64,000 nt of DNA from an uncultured Psychrobacter sp. (GTDB lineage Bacteria; Pseudomonadota; Gammaproteobacteria; Pseudomonadales; Moraxellaceae), in assembly GCA_947501045.1 (NCBI GenBank), contig CANMUI010000005.1, forward strand, positions 124,001 to 188,000. The letters are read 5' to 3'. This document shows positions 54,354-64,000 of this stretch, piece after piece (within the stretch, counting starts at the first letter, position 1; every line of letters starts with the position of its first letter). A program made the position numbers and the translations under genes. The notes beneath the pieces were generated by a model. The model searched no databases, was not told where the DNA came from, and worked only from the letters and a program-made list of their open reading frames with translations.

Positions 54354-54420
54354 GTTACTATCAAGCGGGTACGACGTAACTACAAAGTATATAGTTTAAG
54401 TAAATAAAGATATTTACCTA

Positions 54421-56121
54421 TCAAACAGCAGCATTATACTCTCGCATCGGTTTCGATCTAAAAGGCGCACCGTTCGCTACATAATAATCAGCAGTAGAAC
54501 GAGGTAACTGCGTTCCTTTTATTTTGTCAGCAATTTTCTCAGCTAACATAATAGTAGTGGCATTTAAGTTACCGCTGATAATGTTTGGCATGATAGAAGC
54601 ATCAACCACTCGCAGACCCTCCATACCATGTACGAGACCTTCGCCATTCACTACGGCATCATTGTGCTCACCCATCGGACAGGTACAAGAAGGATGATAA
54701 GCAGTCTCTGCATTTTGACGAACGTATTCATCAAGCTGCGCATCGGTAACCAGATCATCGGTTGGAGAAATAGCGCGGCCCCGGTATGGGTCTAGCGCTG
54801 GCTGATGCATAATCTCTCGAGTAATACGCATAGCAGCGCGAAACTCTTGCCAGTCCTGCTCATGCGACATATAGTTAAATAAAATACTAGGATGTGCGTT
54901 TGGATCACGTGAAGTTAGCTTTACTCGGCCTCGGCTCGGAGAGCGCAGAGAACCAACGTGTGCTTGAAAGCTATGGGATTTAATCGCACTACGGCCATCA
55001 TAACGAACCGCAAGTGGTAAGAAGTGATATTGAATATTAGGATGGGTGAATTTCTCATCAGTACGAATAAAGCCGCCGCCTTCAAACTGGTTGGATGCGC
55101 CTAAACCTGTTCCCATAAATAACCATTCAGCTCCAATAGCCGGCTTATTCCACCATTTATTAGCAGGCGCAATCGATACCGGCTTGATACACTCGTACTG
55201 CATATAAAGCTCTAAGTGATCTTGCAAATTATTGCCTACTCCTGGTAAATCTAGCACTTCTTTGATATCAAACTCTTTGAGCCATTGACCAGGTCCGATA
55301 CCTGAGCGTTGTAGCAGCTGCGGTGAGGCAATCGCACCAGAGGATACAATAATTTCTCGAGCAGCGTAAAAATTCTTGGTTTGTCCTTGATGCTCTACTT
55401 TAACGCCAACAGCACGTTTGCCATCGAATAAGATAACGTCGGTTAACGCTCCTGTCAAAATATTAATATTACTGCGCGGTTTGGCGCGATCAAGATAGCC
55501 TCGAGCAGTTGAGGCACGGCGACCGTTGGGTGTTACAAATCGATCCATCGGACCAAAACCTTCTTGTTGATAACCATTTAGATCATCGGTGCGAGGATAG
55601 CCTGCTTGCACGCCAGCCTCAATCATGGCTTGAAACAGGGGGTTGACGCCGGGCTTTGATGTGGTCATCTCGACAGGTCCGCCAACACCATGGTAAGCGT
55701 TCTCTCCAGCGTCGCAATTTTCCGACTTTCTAAAATAAGGTAAGCAATCCAGATATGTCCAGTCTTCTAAGCCTTTTATTTTGGCCCAATCATCGAAATC
55801 TAACGCGTTACCACGGATATAACACATGCCATTAATCAAAGATGAGCCACCAAGGCCTTTGCCGCGACCGCAGTCCATCACCCGATTATTCATATTTGGC
55901 TCAGGATCAGTCTCATAGCCCCAGTTATAAGTGGTTCCTTGTAAAGGCATGGCTAGTGCGGCAGGCATTTGCGTACGAAAATCTAAGCGATGATCGGGAC
56001 GACCAGCTTCTAGCAATAACACTTTGATATTGGCATTTTCGGTTAAACGTGTGGCCAGCACATTGCCTGCTGACCCGGCACCAACGATAATATAGTCATA
56101 CTCAGGTGTAGTTGATGACAT
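54421..56121 (-). CDS. betA: Choline dehydrogenase BetA
   Basis: FAD-dependent GMC oxidoreductase that oxidises choline to betaine aldehyde at the membrane, 566 residues. The FAD motif [14 protein letters not shown] is at the N-terminus, [19 protein letters not shown] is the first GMC signature, [16 protein letters not shown] the second, and HPSCTCPMG near the C-terminus holds the catalytic His region. The ATG at 56121 is preferred to that at 56133 because GGAG lies seven bases before it. betB is 118 bases upstream; the two likely form one transcript. No betI repressor is found here. Identification is secure. Confidence 0.95.
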   Translation of the reverse strand: MSSTTPEYDYIIVGAGSAGNVLATRLTENANIKVLLLEAGRPDHRLDFRTQMPAALAMPLQGTTYNWGYETDPEPNMNNRVMDCGRGKGLGGSSLINGMCYIRGNALDFDDWAKIKGLEDWTYLDCLPYFRKSENCDAGENAYHGVGGPVEMTTSKPGVNPLFQAMIEAGVQAGYPRTDDLNGYQQEGFGPMDRFVTPNGRRASTARGYLDRAKPRSNINILTGALTDVILFDGKRAVGVKVEHQGQTKNFYAAREIIVSSGAIASPQLLQRSGIGPGQWLKEFDIKEVLDLPGVGNNLQDHLELYMQYECIKPVSIAPANKWWNKPAIGAEWLFMGTGLGASNQFEGGGFIRTDEKFTHPNIQYHFLPLAVRYDGRSAIKSHSFQAHVGSLRSPSRGRVKLTSRDPNAHPSILFNYMSHEQDWQEFRAAMRITREIMHQPALDPYRGRAISPTDDLVTDAQLDEYVRQNAETAYHPSCTCPMGEHNDAVVNGEGLVHGMEGLRVVDASIMPNIISGNLNATTIMLAEKIADKIKGTQLPRSTADYYVANGAPFRSKPMREYNAAV

Positions 56122-56239
56122 AAAATGCTCCATAATTTGGAAGAATAAATGACTTAGAGTCAGTAAAGATGGATAAGAAGATTGAACAAATTTTAATTAG
56201 ACACCCTTATTGCTTTAGAAGTATTTTTAATAACGCTTA

Positions 56240-57742
56240 TTAAAATACGGACTCAAATTTACCCAACTCGACTTGAATAGATTTAGTCTGCGTATAGTGC
56301 TCAAGCGCTTCAATACCATTTTCGCGGCCAATACCTGACTGCTTATAGCCACCTACCGGCATTTGCGCTGGCGACTCGCCCCAAGTATTTAACCAACATA
56401 TACCCGCTTCGATCCGGCCAATGACTCGATGAGCACGCTTAAGATCGGGCGTCACTACCCCTGCAGCCAATCCATACTCAGTATCGTTAGCACGGTCAAT
56501 GACCTCCTCTTCGGTCTCATAGGTCAAAATTGACATGACGGGACCAAAAATCTCTTCTCTTACAATAGTCATATCGTCGCTACAATCAGTAAATACGGTA
56601 GGCGCGATATAAGCACCATCAGCAAGTACGTCTGTAGTTAGACGTTCACCACCGCATAACAATCGAGCACTGCTGGCTTTACCTTGCTCAATATAATCAA
56701 GCACTCTGTCCATATGGGTAAAGCTTACGACAGGCCCCATATTGACATTCTCATCCATAGGATCACCTATCTTGATACGGTTGACGCGCTTGGCGATAGC
56801 TTGCTCAAATTGAGCTTGTAAAGATTTGGGTACAAATACTCGCGTACCATTAGTACATACTTGACCGGTACTATAAAAGTTTGCCATCATAGCAATGTCA
56901 GCTGCCATATCGATATCGGCATCATCGAATATGATTAACGGCGACTTACCGCCCAACTCCAGCGTCACATCTTTAAGCGAAGACGAGGCTGCACTTGCCA
57001 TTACTTTTTTACCCGTCGGTACGCCGCCCGTAAACGATACCTTAGCGATATCAGGATGCTCAGTAAGCATGGTGCCTACTTCATAATTACCTTGCACGAC
57101 GTTAAACACTCCATCGGGCAATCCGGCTTCGGTAAAGATCTCTGCCAGTTTTAACGCTGTTAAAGGAGTTACCTCCGAAGGTTTAAAAATCATCGCATTT
57201 CCAGCAGCTAAGGCAGGGGCGGCTTTCCACATAGCGATTTGAATGGGGTAGTTCCAAGCACCGATACCTGCCACAACGCCTAAAGGCTCTTGACGGGTAT
57301 AAACAAAGCTGGTGTCTCGAAGAGGAATCTGACGCCCCTCAATCATTGATGCCAGACCTGCGTAGTACTCAACCACATCAGCACCAGTGACAATATCTAC
57401 ATACTTAGTTTCCGAGTAAGCTTTGCCCGTATCTTTGGTCTCAAGGAGGGCTAATACGTCATTACGCTCACGCAAAATAGCCACTGCTTTTAATAAAATA
57501 CGACTACGCTCAACTGAGGTCATCGCTGTCCAAACTTTTTGTCCTTTATGTGCCGCTATTACCGCGGCGTCTATTTGCTCATTAGTTGTCTGCTGAATCG
57601 TTGCTAAAACTTTACCAGTCGCGGGATTTATAGTGTCAAAAGTTGACAGTTTTTCATCTACTGCAAGGTATCGACCATTAATATAAGCGGTTTGCGTTTT
57701 ATTAAAATCAATAAGCTCTTTTAGATCATTTATATCAGTCAT
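56240..57742 (-). CDS. betB: Betaine aldehyde dehydrogenase BetB
   Basis: NAD(P)-dependent aldehyde dehydrogenase that converts betaine aldehyde to glycine betaine, 500 residues. Key elements are [12 protein letters not shown] (nucleotide binding), [10 protein letters not shown] with the catalytic glutamate, and [15 protein letters not shown] with the catalytic cysteine. [20 protein letters not shown] is the cofactor-binding region. AAGGA precedes the ATG. It is the first gene of betB-betA. The usual repressor gene betI is not next to it, unlike in many relatives. Identification rests on close agreement with BetB plus context. Confidence 0.94.
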   Translation of the reverse strand: MTDINDLKELIDFNKTQTAYINGRYLAVDEKLSTFDTINPATGKVLATIQQTTNEQIDAAVIAAHKGQKVWTAMTSVERSRILLKAVAILRERNDVLALLETKDTGKAYSETKYVDIVTGADVVEYYAGLASMIEGRQIPLRDTSFVYTRQEPLGVVAGIGAWNYPIQIAMWKAAPALAAGNAMIFKPSEVTPLTALKLAEIFTEAGLPDGVFNVVQGNYEVGTMLTEHPDIAKVSFTGGVPTGKKVMASAASSSLKDVTLELGGKSPLIIFDDADIDMAADIAMMANFYSTGQVCTNGTRVFVPKSLQAQFEQAIAKRVNRIKIGDPMDENVNMGPVVSFTHMDRVLDYIEQGKASSARLLCGGERLTTDVLADGAYIAPTVFTDCSDDMTIVREEIFGPVMSILTYETEEEVIDRANDTEYGLAAGVVTPDLKRAHRVIGRIEAGICWLNTWGESPAQMPVGGYKQSGIGRENGIEALEHYTQTKSIQVELGKFESVF

Positions 57743-57937
57743 AGTTTTTCCTTAGAGTCGTCTTTTTCGTATTAGGCTTTTATTTGTGTTTAAGGTAAGT
57801 GGCTCCAAGCAAGTATTTATACAAGGCTTTTTCAGCAGAAATATTGATTTATGCTGAATTGACAAGTTGGAGCTATTTTATTTATAAGCGCCTTAAATAA
57901 TTTCATTTCTAGTTTTACTTTTTTATAGCTTCCTCTC

Positions 57938-58660
57938 TCAAAACTGCTGACAAAGCGATTGATAATAATCGAACGAATCGGATTGACCATACCCTGTACC
58001 TGTAAAAAAATCATCTGCTGGCAGTGCTCTGCCATAAACACGCTGGTTCATTGTTGCGCCCTCCTCGGTATCGTTTGGAGCAACTGGTATATTATCAGCG
58101 CAATCGAACGTATAGATTTTTTCCGCAGGAATACCTTGTTCAAGTAAAGCCTTTTTTATTCGCTGTGCACGTTTTTGTCCGAGCTGATTATACGTTTTTA
58201 TTTCATCTGTTTCTTTATTTGTCATAGTAGGTATTTGTATATCTTCATGCTTAGAAGAGGTATAACCAGACAAAAAAACTATTAACTTAGGGTCGCTATA
58301 CATTTTTTTAGCGACCATTTCTACTTGCGGTAAGAACTTGTCTTGCAACTCATAGTCACCGTGCTCAAAAAATACTCGAAGATCCATAGTAACGGTATCC
58401 GCTAGATCAACTGGCTCCGGACAACCTTTATCATCTACAATGACACCTACTGGAGTTTTTGGACAGTTATCAACATGATCTAATACCCCATCGCCATCTG
58501 AATCAGGAATATCTGGTAGCGGTACAATAAGTTTTATATCGTTATCAATGTTCTGTGGTGTGGAGTTTATTTTAGAAGGGGTTACCAGAGTATGCTGACA
58601 TCCTGCAAGCATCGAAACACTTACTGCAATTGCAATCGTCATCTCTGACTTAGTTTTCAC
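57938..58660 (-). CDS. OmpA-like lipoprotein with type-3 repeat, second copy
   Basis: Probable envelope lipoprotein of 240 residues. The signal peptide ends in SMLAGC with Cys21 as the lipid site; a type-3 repeat DSDGDGVLDHVDNCPKTP is followed by VDDKGCPE, and an OmpA-type domain includes YNQLGQKRAQRIKKALLEQG and PVAPNDTEEGATMNQRVYGR. The GTG start has AAGGA six bases before it. It resembles the lipoprotein at 50094-50705, with a longer C-terminal tail rich in Tyr, Ser and Gly. The two flank the betTAB region. Domain calls are good; the function of this pair is not known. Confidence 0.82.
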   Translation of the reverse strand: MKTKSEMTIAIAVSVSMLAGCQHTLVTPSKINSTPQNIDNDIKLIVPLPDIPDSDGDGVLDHVDNCPKTPVGVIVDDKGCPEPVDLADTVTMDLRVFFEHGDYELQDKFLPQVEMVAKKMYSDPKLIVFLSGYTSSKHEDIQIPTMTNKETDEIKTYNQLGQKRAQRIKKALLEQGIPAEKIYTFDCADNIPVAPNDTEEGATMNQRVYGRALPADDFFTGTGYGQSDSFDYYQSLCQQF

Positions 58661-58690
58661 AAACTATCCTTGTTTTATTAAAAGTGTTGA

Positions 58691-59944
58691 TTAAACCCCA
58701 CTCGCCTGCTTCGCAAACAATTTCATTAAGGGCTTAATCTTACCAACCCGGTACATGCCCTCACTACGTATTTGCTGGATGGGACGCGTTTGTGCCAGCT
58801 CCCCTGCAAATAGCCAGTTAAGCGCCGAGAAGCTATGCATCATCAGGCTATTATGCGGGCGGCGCAGACGCTCATAGCGGCGCAGTGTTTGACCCGCGCC
58901 CCACAGCGTACCGCCACTACGCGCAAAGTCATGAGTCAACTGCTCAAATAGCTCTTTTACATCAAGCATACCCAAGTTAAGCCCTTGTCCCGCTAGTGGA
59001 TGTACCCCGTGCGCGGCGTCACCGATCAAGACCAGATTGTCAGCGACATAGCTTTTAGCTTGCTGAGCCACTAATGGAAAGCTGGCGATAGATTCGATTT
59101 TACTAATAGCGCCAAGCTCATAATTACTAGCGGCAGCAAGTTTATCAGCGATAGTGCGCGGCTCTTCTTCTAACAAGTCCAACGCCTGATTACGCGGTAG
59201 TGTCCAAACCACTGACTGCCAATGCTGCGGACGGGCTTTATCCTCATCGGTAATATCAGCAAGGGGCAGTAAAGCCAGCGTCCCGGTAGGCAGCATGGCT
59301 TGCCGAGCAGTAGCTAGATGCGGCTTGGTCGTTTGAATGGCGCAGCAAATCGCGGTTTGATTATAGTCTAAAGTGTCCAGCTTAATACCCGCTTGCTTGC
59401 GCACAAAGGAGCCACGACCATCAGCGCCAATTAATAAAGCAGCATCGATAGTTTGACCGTCCTCTAAAACCACACGGTAACCCTGCTGCGACCCTAACCA
59501 GTCCATCTGTGTAACCTTTTGCCCAGCGATGACTGTCAAATAATTGCTAACGTCATCCTCATGCAAACGCTGCCATAGCGCATGCTCAATCACTAGCGGC
59601 TCGACCATACTGCCCAGCATTTGCGAGTGTGTGTTATCTTGCTCACCAAAAAGTAACTCACCCCTACCGTTTAATTGCCAAACTTGCATTTGAGAATAAT
59701 CTGCTTTGCGTCCAGATTGCGCGATTTTCTGCCAAGCGCCTACCTCTTTTAATAGATTAATACTAGCAAGGCTCAGTGCATAAACGCGCGCATCACGCTG
59801 GCTTAAAACCTTTTGCCAATCGTCCGCTATGCGCTCAGGGGCAGCATCAATTAAGGTTACTGGTATTTTCGCTTGGGCTAATTTGAGTGCTAGCGTAGCC
59901 CCAACGATACCGCCACCAATGATCAAGGTATGGTTACTTTTCAT
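58691..59944 (-). CDS. UbiH/UbiF-family FAD-dependent ubiquinone hydroxylase
   Basis: FAD monooxygenase hydroxylating the ubiquinone ring, 417 residues. The FAD-binding GGGIVGATLALKLA opens the protein, the second motif is GADGRGSFVRKQAGI, and GDAAHGVHPLAGQGLNLGMLD is the UbiH/COQ6 signature. RDARVYALSLASI is also characteristic. Which of the three hydroxylation steps (UbiF, UbiI or UbiH) it catalyses cannot be settled by sequence reading alone. A second family member lies 173 bases upstream on the same strand, so the two may act in sequence. Family call is secure. Confidence 0.9.
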   Translation of the reverse strand: MKSNHTLIIGGGIVGATLALKLAQAKIPVTLIDAAPERIADDWQKVLSQRDARVYALSLASINLLKEVGAWQKIAQSGRKADYSQMQVWQLNGRGELLFGEQDNTHSQMLGSMVEPLVIEHALWQRLHEDDVSNYLTVIAGQKVTQMDWLGSQQGYRVVLEDGQTIDAALLIGADGRGSFVRKQAGIKLDTLDYNQTAICCAIQTTKPHLATARQAMLPTGTLALLPLADITDEDKARPQHWQSVVWTLPRNQALDLLEEEPRTIADKLAAASNYELGAISKIESIASFPLVAQQAKSYVADNLVLIGDAAHGVHPLAGQGLNLGMLDVKELFEQLTHDFARSGGTLWGAGQTLRRYERLRRPHNSLMMHSFSALNWLFAGELAQTRPIQQIRSEGMYRVGKIKPLMKLFAKQASGV

Positions 59945-60117
59945 AAGTGCTTCCTAAATGTAAAACGTCTGGTGTAGGCTGAATTTTTAATCCTGAGAAA
60001 CGTTTAAAAATTGCATTGCAATTTTAGTTTCGCAAGGAAAACTCTTTAAATAGAGTTTTCGTAAAGCCCTACATCAAGTTGAGAAACGACAATAAATATA
60101 AGAATTAGTTATTAGTC

Positions 60118-61452
60118 TTACGATTTTAAACCCATCGCATAATTGGCAACTAACGGTTTAACATTAGGTAGTTTATCAAAAGCCACCAAGGCTACGTTAC
60201 GCGCCAGCTTAATTGCAGGATTGGGATGAGTAAAACCATGCACCACCGCATCGCAAAAGCGAATGACACGCTTTTGATCGGTTTGGCGTGCTTTCTCGTA
60301 GCGTTTAAGTAGCTTTGGATCACCAATATCCGCGCCTTTCATTACTTGTGCGCCCATCATTTGCGCCAGCACATGAGCGTCGCGCATACACAGATTAAAA
60401 CCTTGTCCGGCGACCGGATGCAGCGTATGAGCAGAATTACCCATAATCACGCAGCGACCCTCTACCTGTTTATCAGCAAGCACACGCGTCAATGGATAAG
60501 CCCCACGGCGACCTGCTTTGATAAATGTGCCGGCACGCGGGCCAAAAGCTTGCTGCAGAGTCTGCAAAAAGTGCTCGTCATCTTCTAGGTATCGCGTCTC
60601 TTCGCCTTTGGGACAGACCCAAACCACTGAGCGCCGATGACCTTTTTGATACTCATCATTGCCGTCGCCCTCAGGATCGGTTAGCGGCAATACGGCGAGT
60701 GGTCCTGCGGGACTAAAGCGCTCAATCGCCGTATGTTTATGAGGCTGATCAGTTTCTACCACGCCTACGACAGCGGTTTGCTTATAATCATAAGTTGTTG
60801 TGCCAATATTAAGCAGTTGGCGTACCGTCGAATCACGACCGTCACAAGCGACCAACACGCTACCTTGTAGTTGCTGCGCGCCCTCATCGCCATCATAATA
60901 GTTAAAAGTTAGCGTTACGCTATCGGATTGCTGATCGATAGTGGTGACCTCAGCATTATCAATAAGAGTAATCAAAGGCGCATCTTGCGCAGCCAATAAT
61001 AATTTGCGGCCCAGCCAAGCGTTTTCCATCACTTGTCCAAAAGACTCTACTCTCTCTTCAGCCTTATTTAATTGTGCCCGTCCAAAGCTGCCTTGCTCGC
61101 TAATTTGTACTGCATCGATGCGGCAGGCATGACTTTGCAATTGTGACCAAAGACCAATTTCTTGATAAATTTGCACCGTTCGCCGCGACAGAGCAGTATT
61201 ACGGCTGTCTAAATAATGGCTACGCAGCTCATCGTCGTCAGGACTGATATTGGGATAGCTGTTTTTTTCCAGTAAAGTGCTAGCAATGCCATGATGGGCA
61301 AGGAGCAAGGCGAAAGACAAGCCCACATTCCCGCCGCCTGCGATCAGTACTTGCTGCTCGGTAAGCTTTGTCGCCTCTGCATGCTCGTTTGGCTGATAAA
61401 TCTTATTATTTACTGACGTCATATCAGCACTTTCTACATTATTGTTATTCAT
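60118..61452 (-). CDS. ubiH: UbiH-family FAD-dependent ubiquinone hydroxylase
   Basis: Second ubiquinone ring hydroxylase, 444 residues, of which the first 30 are a polar extension that is probably dispensable; ATGs at 61452 and 61422 are possible starts. The FAD motif is IAGGGNVGLSFALLLAHHG, the second ACDGRDSTVRQLLNI, the third MGNSAHTLHPVAGQGFNLCMRD. The combination of SRNTALSRRTVQIYQ and NSAHTLHPVAGQG fits UbiH better than the neighbouring copy, but this is a judgement by eye. Both genes are oriented alike and may be co-transcribed. Family call secure, exact position moderate. Confidence 0.87.
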   Translation of the reverse strand: MNNNNVESADMTSVNNKIYQPNEHAEATKLTEQQVLIAGGGNVGLSFALLLAHHGIASTLLEKNSYPNISPDDDELRSHYLDSRNTALSRRTVQIYQEIGLWSQLQSHACRIDAVQISEQGSFGRAQLNKAEERVESFGQVMENAWLGRKLLLAAQDAPLITLIDNAEVTTIDQQSDSVTLTFNYYDGDEGAQQLQGSVLVACDGRDSTVRQLLNIGTTTYDYKQTAVVGVVETDQPHKHTAIERFSPAGPLAVLPLTDPEGDGNDEYQKGHRRSVVWVCPKGEETRYLEDDEHFLQTLQQAFGPRAGTFIKAGRRGAYPLTRVLADKQVEGRCVIMGNSAHTLHPVAGQGFNLCMRDAHVLAQMMGAQVMKGADIGDPKLLKRYEKARQTDQKRVIRFCDAVVHGFTHPNPAIKLARNVALVAFDKLPNVKPLVANYAMGLKS

Positions 61453-61935
61453 TATTTACTCCCATGGTAATTTTCTTGCTAAATATCTAATAGGTTTGCA
61501 GCAAATCTGCTGATGATAAGACTATTATTATTGTTTTATATTTTTTATTAAATCCTTGTTAAAGGTTTAATAGGTTAAAGGTTTAATAGGTTACCATATC
61601 TTGAGTGGATAGCGCTGCGCTTAACCGTGTTGCTAGCGTTTATAATTGATTACAAAACGGCATTATCAGCAAAATAACGGTAGATTTTAATTAATGACTA
61701 AATAACTCATAAGCTATGTAGCAAACCGTTGCAATCAGCATACAAAATCAACCTCGTAAGCGCGGTCCAATGCTTGAAATTTAAAAACTATCAACCATAA
61801 TAAAGGTAGATCATTTATCGTCACTGTTTTACGTTAGAGACGTTGCGTTGTTTTATTTTTCGCCTACACATACCCTTTATAAACTTAAGCATAGCCTCAT
61901 AACAAGGTGGGCAACTACTACACAAGGATAACCGC
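61453..61935. other. Divergent intergenic region ubiH / phoH
   Basis: No gene is visible in 483 bases. It contains a 16-base tandem duplication (listed separately) and presumably the two divergent promoters, for which I cannot set boxes. AAGGAT at 61923-61928 is the phoH ribosome binding site. Confidence 0.5.
61561..61592. repeat. 16-base tandem duplication
   Basis: AAAGGTTTAATAGGTT is present twice head to tail (61561-61576, 61577-61592) in the ubiH-phoH gap. Probably a slippage product. Confidence 0.8.
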
Positions 61936-63033
61936 TTGACTGAATCCATGAGCCGACAGGTAACATTTGAATCGCTAACCTCTGCACAATTAAAAACCGT
62001 GCTTGGTGAGTATAATAATCATATTAAATATCTCCAAGATCGCTTAGATATCAAAATCAACCAGCGCCAAGGTAGTTTTACCCTTACTGGCGATCTAACA
62101 GGTGTTGAGCGTGGCGAGCGTGTTTTATATAAGCTGGCTGACGAGGCGCAAAACTCAAAAGACATTAGTGCCGCAGAGCTACACCTTATGATCCAATCAA
62201 GTATTACTCGTGATCAGGATATGGAATACGATCGGCGCAGGATTGATAATAATGAAGATGATTTAGAGTCAGCAAGCGATTTTACCCCTATCAGTTTGCG
62301 TACGCGCAAAGGTAAAATCATCCCGCGCGGTGGTAACCAGCAGGACTATGTCAAAAACGTGCTCACCTCCGATGTATCCTTTGGTATTGGACCGGCTGGT
62401 ACTGGTAAAACTTACTTAGCGGTAGCTTGCGCGGTCGATATGCTTGAGCGTAACGAGATTGAGCGTATTTTGCTGGTGCGTCCAGCGGTGGAAGCGGGTG
62501 AGAAGTTAGGCTTTTTACCCGGTGATCTAGCGCAAAAGATTGATCCGTACTTGCGGCCTTTATATGACGCGCTCTATGAGATGCTTGGCTTTGAAAAAGT
62601 GGGTAAAATGCTAGAAAAGCAAATTATTGAGATTGCGCCCCTAGCCTACATGCGTGGCCGTACCCTTAATAACTCATTTGTGATTTTAGATGAGGCACAA
62701 AACACTACTCCTGAGCAGATGAAAATGTTTTTGACGCGCTTAGGTTTTGGTTCGCGAGCAGTTATTACTGGTGACATCTCGCAGGTTGACTTACCGCGCG
62801 GTACCAAGTCAGGTCTGGCGCAAGCGATGGAGATTCTAAGCGATATTGAAGAGATTCATATCACCAAATTTACCTCAAAAGACGTGGTACGCCATCATTT
62901 GGTACAAAAGATCGTTGAAGCTTATGATATCTTTGATGAAGAGCAGTTGGCGCTACAAGAGCAGCGCAAGTTTGAGCGTCAAAAAGAGCAAGAGCGTAAA
63001 CAGGCTATAACTGATGCAGCGAACAAATTATAA
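61936..63033 (+). CDS. ybeZ: PhoH-like P-loop ATPase (YbeZ)
   Basis: PhoH-family ATPase linked to RNA metabolism and working with YbeY, 365 residues. Walker A is GPAGTGKT at residues 152-159 and Walker B/DEAQ is D252-E-A-Q255, with GDISQVDLPRG following. A KH-like N-terminal domain precedes the ATPase and the tail is Gln/Lys/Glu-rich. The start is TTG at 61936, seven bases after AAGGAT; the ATG at 61948 is an alternative but poorly spaced. ybeY follows, but a strong terminator lies between them. Identification is secure. Confidence 0.93.
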   Translation: MTESMSRQVTFESLTSAQLKTVLGEYNNHIKYLQDRLDIKINQRQGSFTLTGDLTGVERGERVLYKLADEAQNSKDISAAELHLMIQSSITRDQDMEYDRRRIDNNEDDLESASDFTPISLRTRKGKIIPRGGNQQDYVKNVLTSDVSFGIGPAGTGKTYLAVACAVDMLERNEIERILLVRPAVEAGEKLGFLPGDLAQKIDPYLRPLYDALYEMLGFEKVGKMLEKQIIEIAPLAYMRGRTLNNSFVILDEAQNTTPEQMKMFLTRLGFGSRAVITGDISQVDLPRGTKSGLAQAMEILSDIEEIHITKFTSKDVVRHHLVQKIVEAYDIFDEEQLALQEQRKFERQKEQERKQAITDAANKL

Positions 63034-63093
63034 AGTGGTGTGTTAAAAACATCATTTTAAAGAAGTATCGTTTTAGAGCTTATCTTTACTCTC

Positions 63094-63133
63094 AAAAAAC
63101 CGGATTGCTCATAATAGAGCAGTCCGGTTTTTT
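63094..63133 (+). terminator. Intrinsic terminator between ybeZ and ybeY
   Basis: AAAACCGGATTGCTC and GAGCAGTCCGGTTTT pair with one mismatch around the loop ATAATA and end in a run of T residues at 63128-63133. It should stop ybeZ transcripts before ybeY. Confidence 0.88.
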
Positions 63134-63184
63134 ATGGTTTGAGAATAAATGATATAACACCAACAGATATTAAGGGGTCAAACG

Positions 63185-63778
63185 ATGGATTTACCTAGTA
63201 ATAATACAAACAGCATAAGAGAGAATAATGCTGTTAAAGCTGAGCTGGATATCAATGCTATAGACAGTATTGACAGTGTGCTAATTGATGAGTTCTACAG
63301 CGAAGATAATCTTATGCCAGTAGTCCTAGCTGCCTTAAATTATATCGACACCTGTATCAAAGATGATCTGACTCTGCCTTATTTTGCTGATATGAATAGA
63401 GAGCTGTGGCAAAGTAAACCAAAAACATTAGATATCTATATCACTGATAGTACAGAAGGTCATGAATTGAATCTAGAGGCACGCGGTAAGGATTATGCCA
63501 CCAACATCTTATCGTATCCAAGCGAGCTGCCTAACAGTGTGCTTGAGCTGATGCCAACGCTGCCGCTCGGTGAGCTGATTATTTGTCATGAAGTCGTTGC
63601 CTTTGAGGCGCATGAACAAGACAAAACCACCGCTCAACATATTTCGCATTTATTGGTACACGGTATACTGCATTTACTAGGTTTTGACCATGAGATTGGA
63701 CAATCAGAGCAGGATGAGATGGAACAATTTGAGATTGATGTCTTGGCAAAGCTGGCTGTGCCTAATCCCTATCTTTAA
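63185..63778 (+). CDS. ybeY: Endoribonuclease/rRNA maturation factor YbeY
   Basis: Zinc-dependent enzyme for 16S rRNA 3'-end maturation and ribosome quality control, 197 residues. The metal motif HGxLHLxGxDH is complete with H159, H163 and H169. NILSYPSELP and LGELIICHEVV are further family blocks. A polar N-terminal extension of about 40 residues makes it longer than the usual 150-160. TTAAGGGG is a good ribosome binding site. Because a terminator follows ybeZ, ybeY likely has its own promoter in the 50 bases before its start. Identification is secure. Confidence 0.94.
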   Translation: MDLPSNNTNSIRENNAVKAELDINAIDSIDSVLIDEFYSEDNLMPVVLAALNYIDTCIKDDLTLPYFADMNRELWQSKPKTLDIYITDSTEGHELNLEARGKDYATNILSYPSELPNSVLELMPTLPLGELIICHEVVAFEAHEQDKTTAQHISHLLVHGILHLLGFDHEIGQSEQDEMEQFEIDVLAKLAVPNPYL

Positions 63779-63843
63779 ATGACATCATATTTAAACTGAA
63801 ACAGGTTTAAATAAAGCTGCATTTAAACTAGATTTTAACCTAT

Positions 63844-64000
63844 TCAATTTTTGCTCATAGGTATTTTTTGCGATTGATCCATGTTGTTTATCATCTGATC
63901 CAAACCTTTAATATGTACGCTACGCTGCGGGAAAGGTATGTCGATTTTTTCGTCATCAAACACATTTTTGAACTGTTCGAGCAAATCACATTGCATGGAC
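63844..64000 (-). CDS. Mechanosensitive ion channel (MscS-like) C-terminus, partial
   Basis: The minus strand from the window edge is open for 51 codons to a TGA at 63844-63846. It ends FDDEKIDIPFPQRSVHIKGL and a polar tail. The segment IDIPFPQR is a hallmark of the C-terminal domain of MscS-type channels (GIEIPFPQ in relatives). The N-terminal part, with the pore helix, lies outside the window. ybeY is convergent. An 8-base inverted repeat (63789-63796 with 63805-63812) between the two may aid termination. Family call is moderate because so little is visible. Confidence 0.7.
   Translation of the reverse strand, partial: SMQCDLLEQFKNVFDDEKIDIPFPQRSVHIKGLDQMINNMDQSQKIPMSKN

Noticed and set aside
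57743..57937. Operator matching the betT palindrome upstream of betB
   Set aside because: Only a 6-base inverted repeat (TCAGCA/TGCTGA) is present, with unrelated sequence.
1..64000. tRNA, rRNA, CRISPR, insertion sequence or integrase
   Set aside because: No T-loop-like tRNA pattern, spaced identical repeats, transposase or integrase protein was seen on either strand, including the island edges.

Overview
The window looks like a chromosomal segment of a Moraxellaceae gammaproteobacterium, most probably Psychrobacter. This is inferred from AT-rich coding sequence, the gene set (choline-to-betaine genes, a trimethylamine monooxygenase homologue, NrtR-controlled NAD synthesis, a Wzx/Wzy capsule locus) and protein style; no rRNA or other species marker is present. 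I found no tRNA, rRNA, CRISPR array, prophage, transposase or insertion sequence.

Left part (1-11355) is housekeeping: the 5' part of ccmF (minus), a DUF445 membrane protein (minus), then plus-strand mrdA (PBP2), rsmD, rplM-rpsI, an LpxL-family acyltransferase, trpS, scpA and scpB.

Middle part (11426-36552) is a roughly 25 kb block entirely on the minus strand. It separates scpAB from rluB (37323), genes that are normally neighbours, so it appears to be an inserted polysaccharide island. In transcription order it holds wza, wzb (broken by an in-frame TGA), wzc, a membrane UDP-HexNAc 4,6-dehydratase, tviB and tviC homologues (UDP-GalNAcA synthesis), wzx, two sugar-transfer-type ATP-grasp proteins, two further ATP-grasp-like proteins, a GT4 glycosyltransferase, a Wzy-like polymerase, a second GT4, a PglC-type initiating transferase, an ArnA-like formyltransferase and a PIG-L deacetylase. 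Beyond a hairpin follow a DUF4184 membrane protein, a small unknown protein, a DegT-type sugar aminotransferase, a decayed GNAT copy and an intact GNAT. The content suggests a capsule built from N-acetylgalactosaminuronate and a 4-amino (possibly formylated) sugar. Two pairs of ATP-grasp ligases may add amino acids or similar groups by amide bonds; this is inference.

Right part (37323-64000): rluB, a three-gene family of paralogous small proteins of unknown function, a LysE/ArgO exporter, a Tmm-like flavin monooxygenase, MarC, then the NAD locus nadC-nrtR / nadA-nadB with two matching 25-bp operator candidates. After these come LysO, an OmpA-like lipoprotein, an unknown two-helix membrane protein, the glycine betaine genes betT, betA and betB, a second OmpA-like lipoprotein, two UbiH-family hydroxylases, phoH, ybeY and the C-terminal end of a probable mechanosensitive channel. 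Osmoprotection (BetTAB, probably Tmm) and cell-envelope functions dominate this side.
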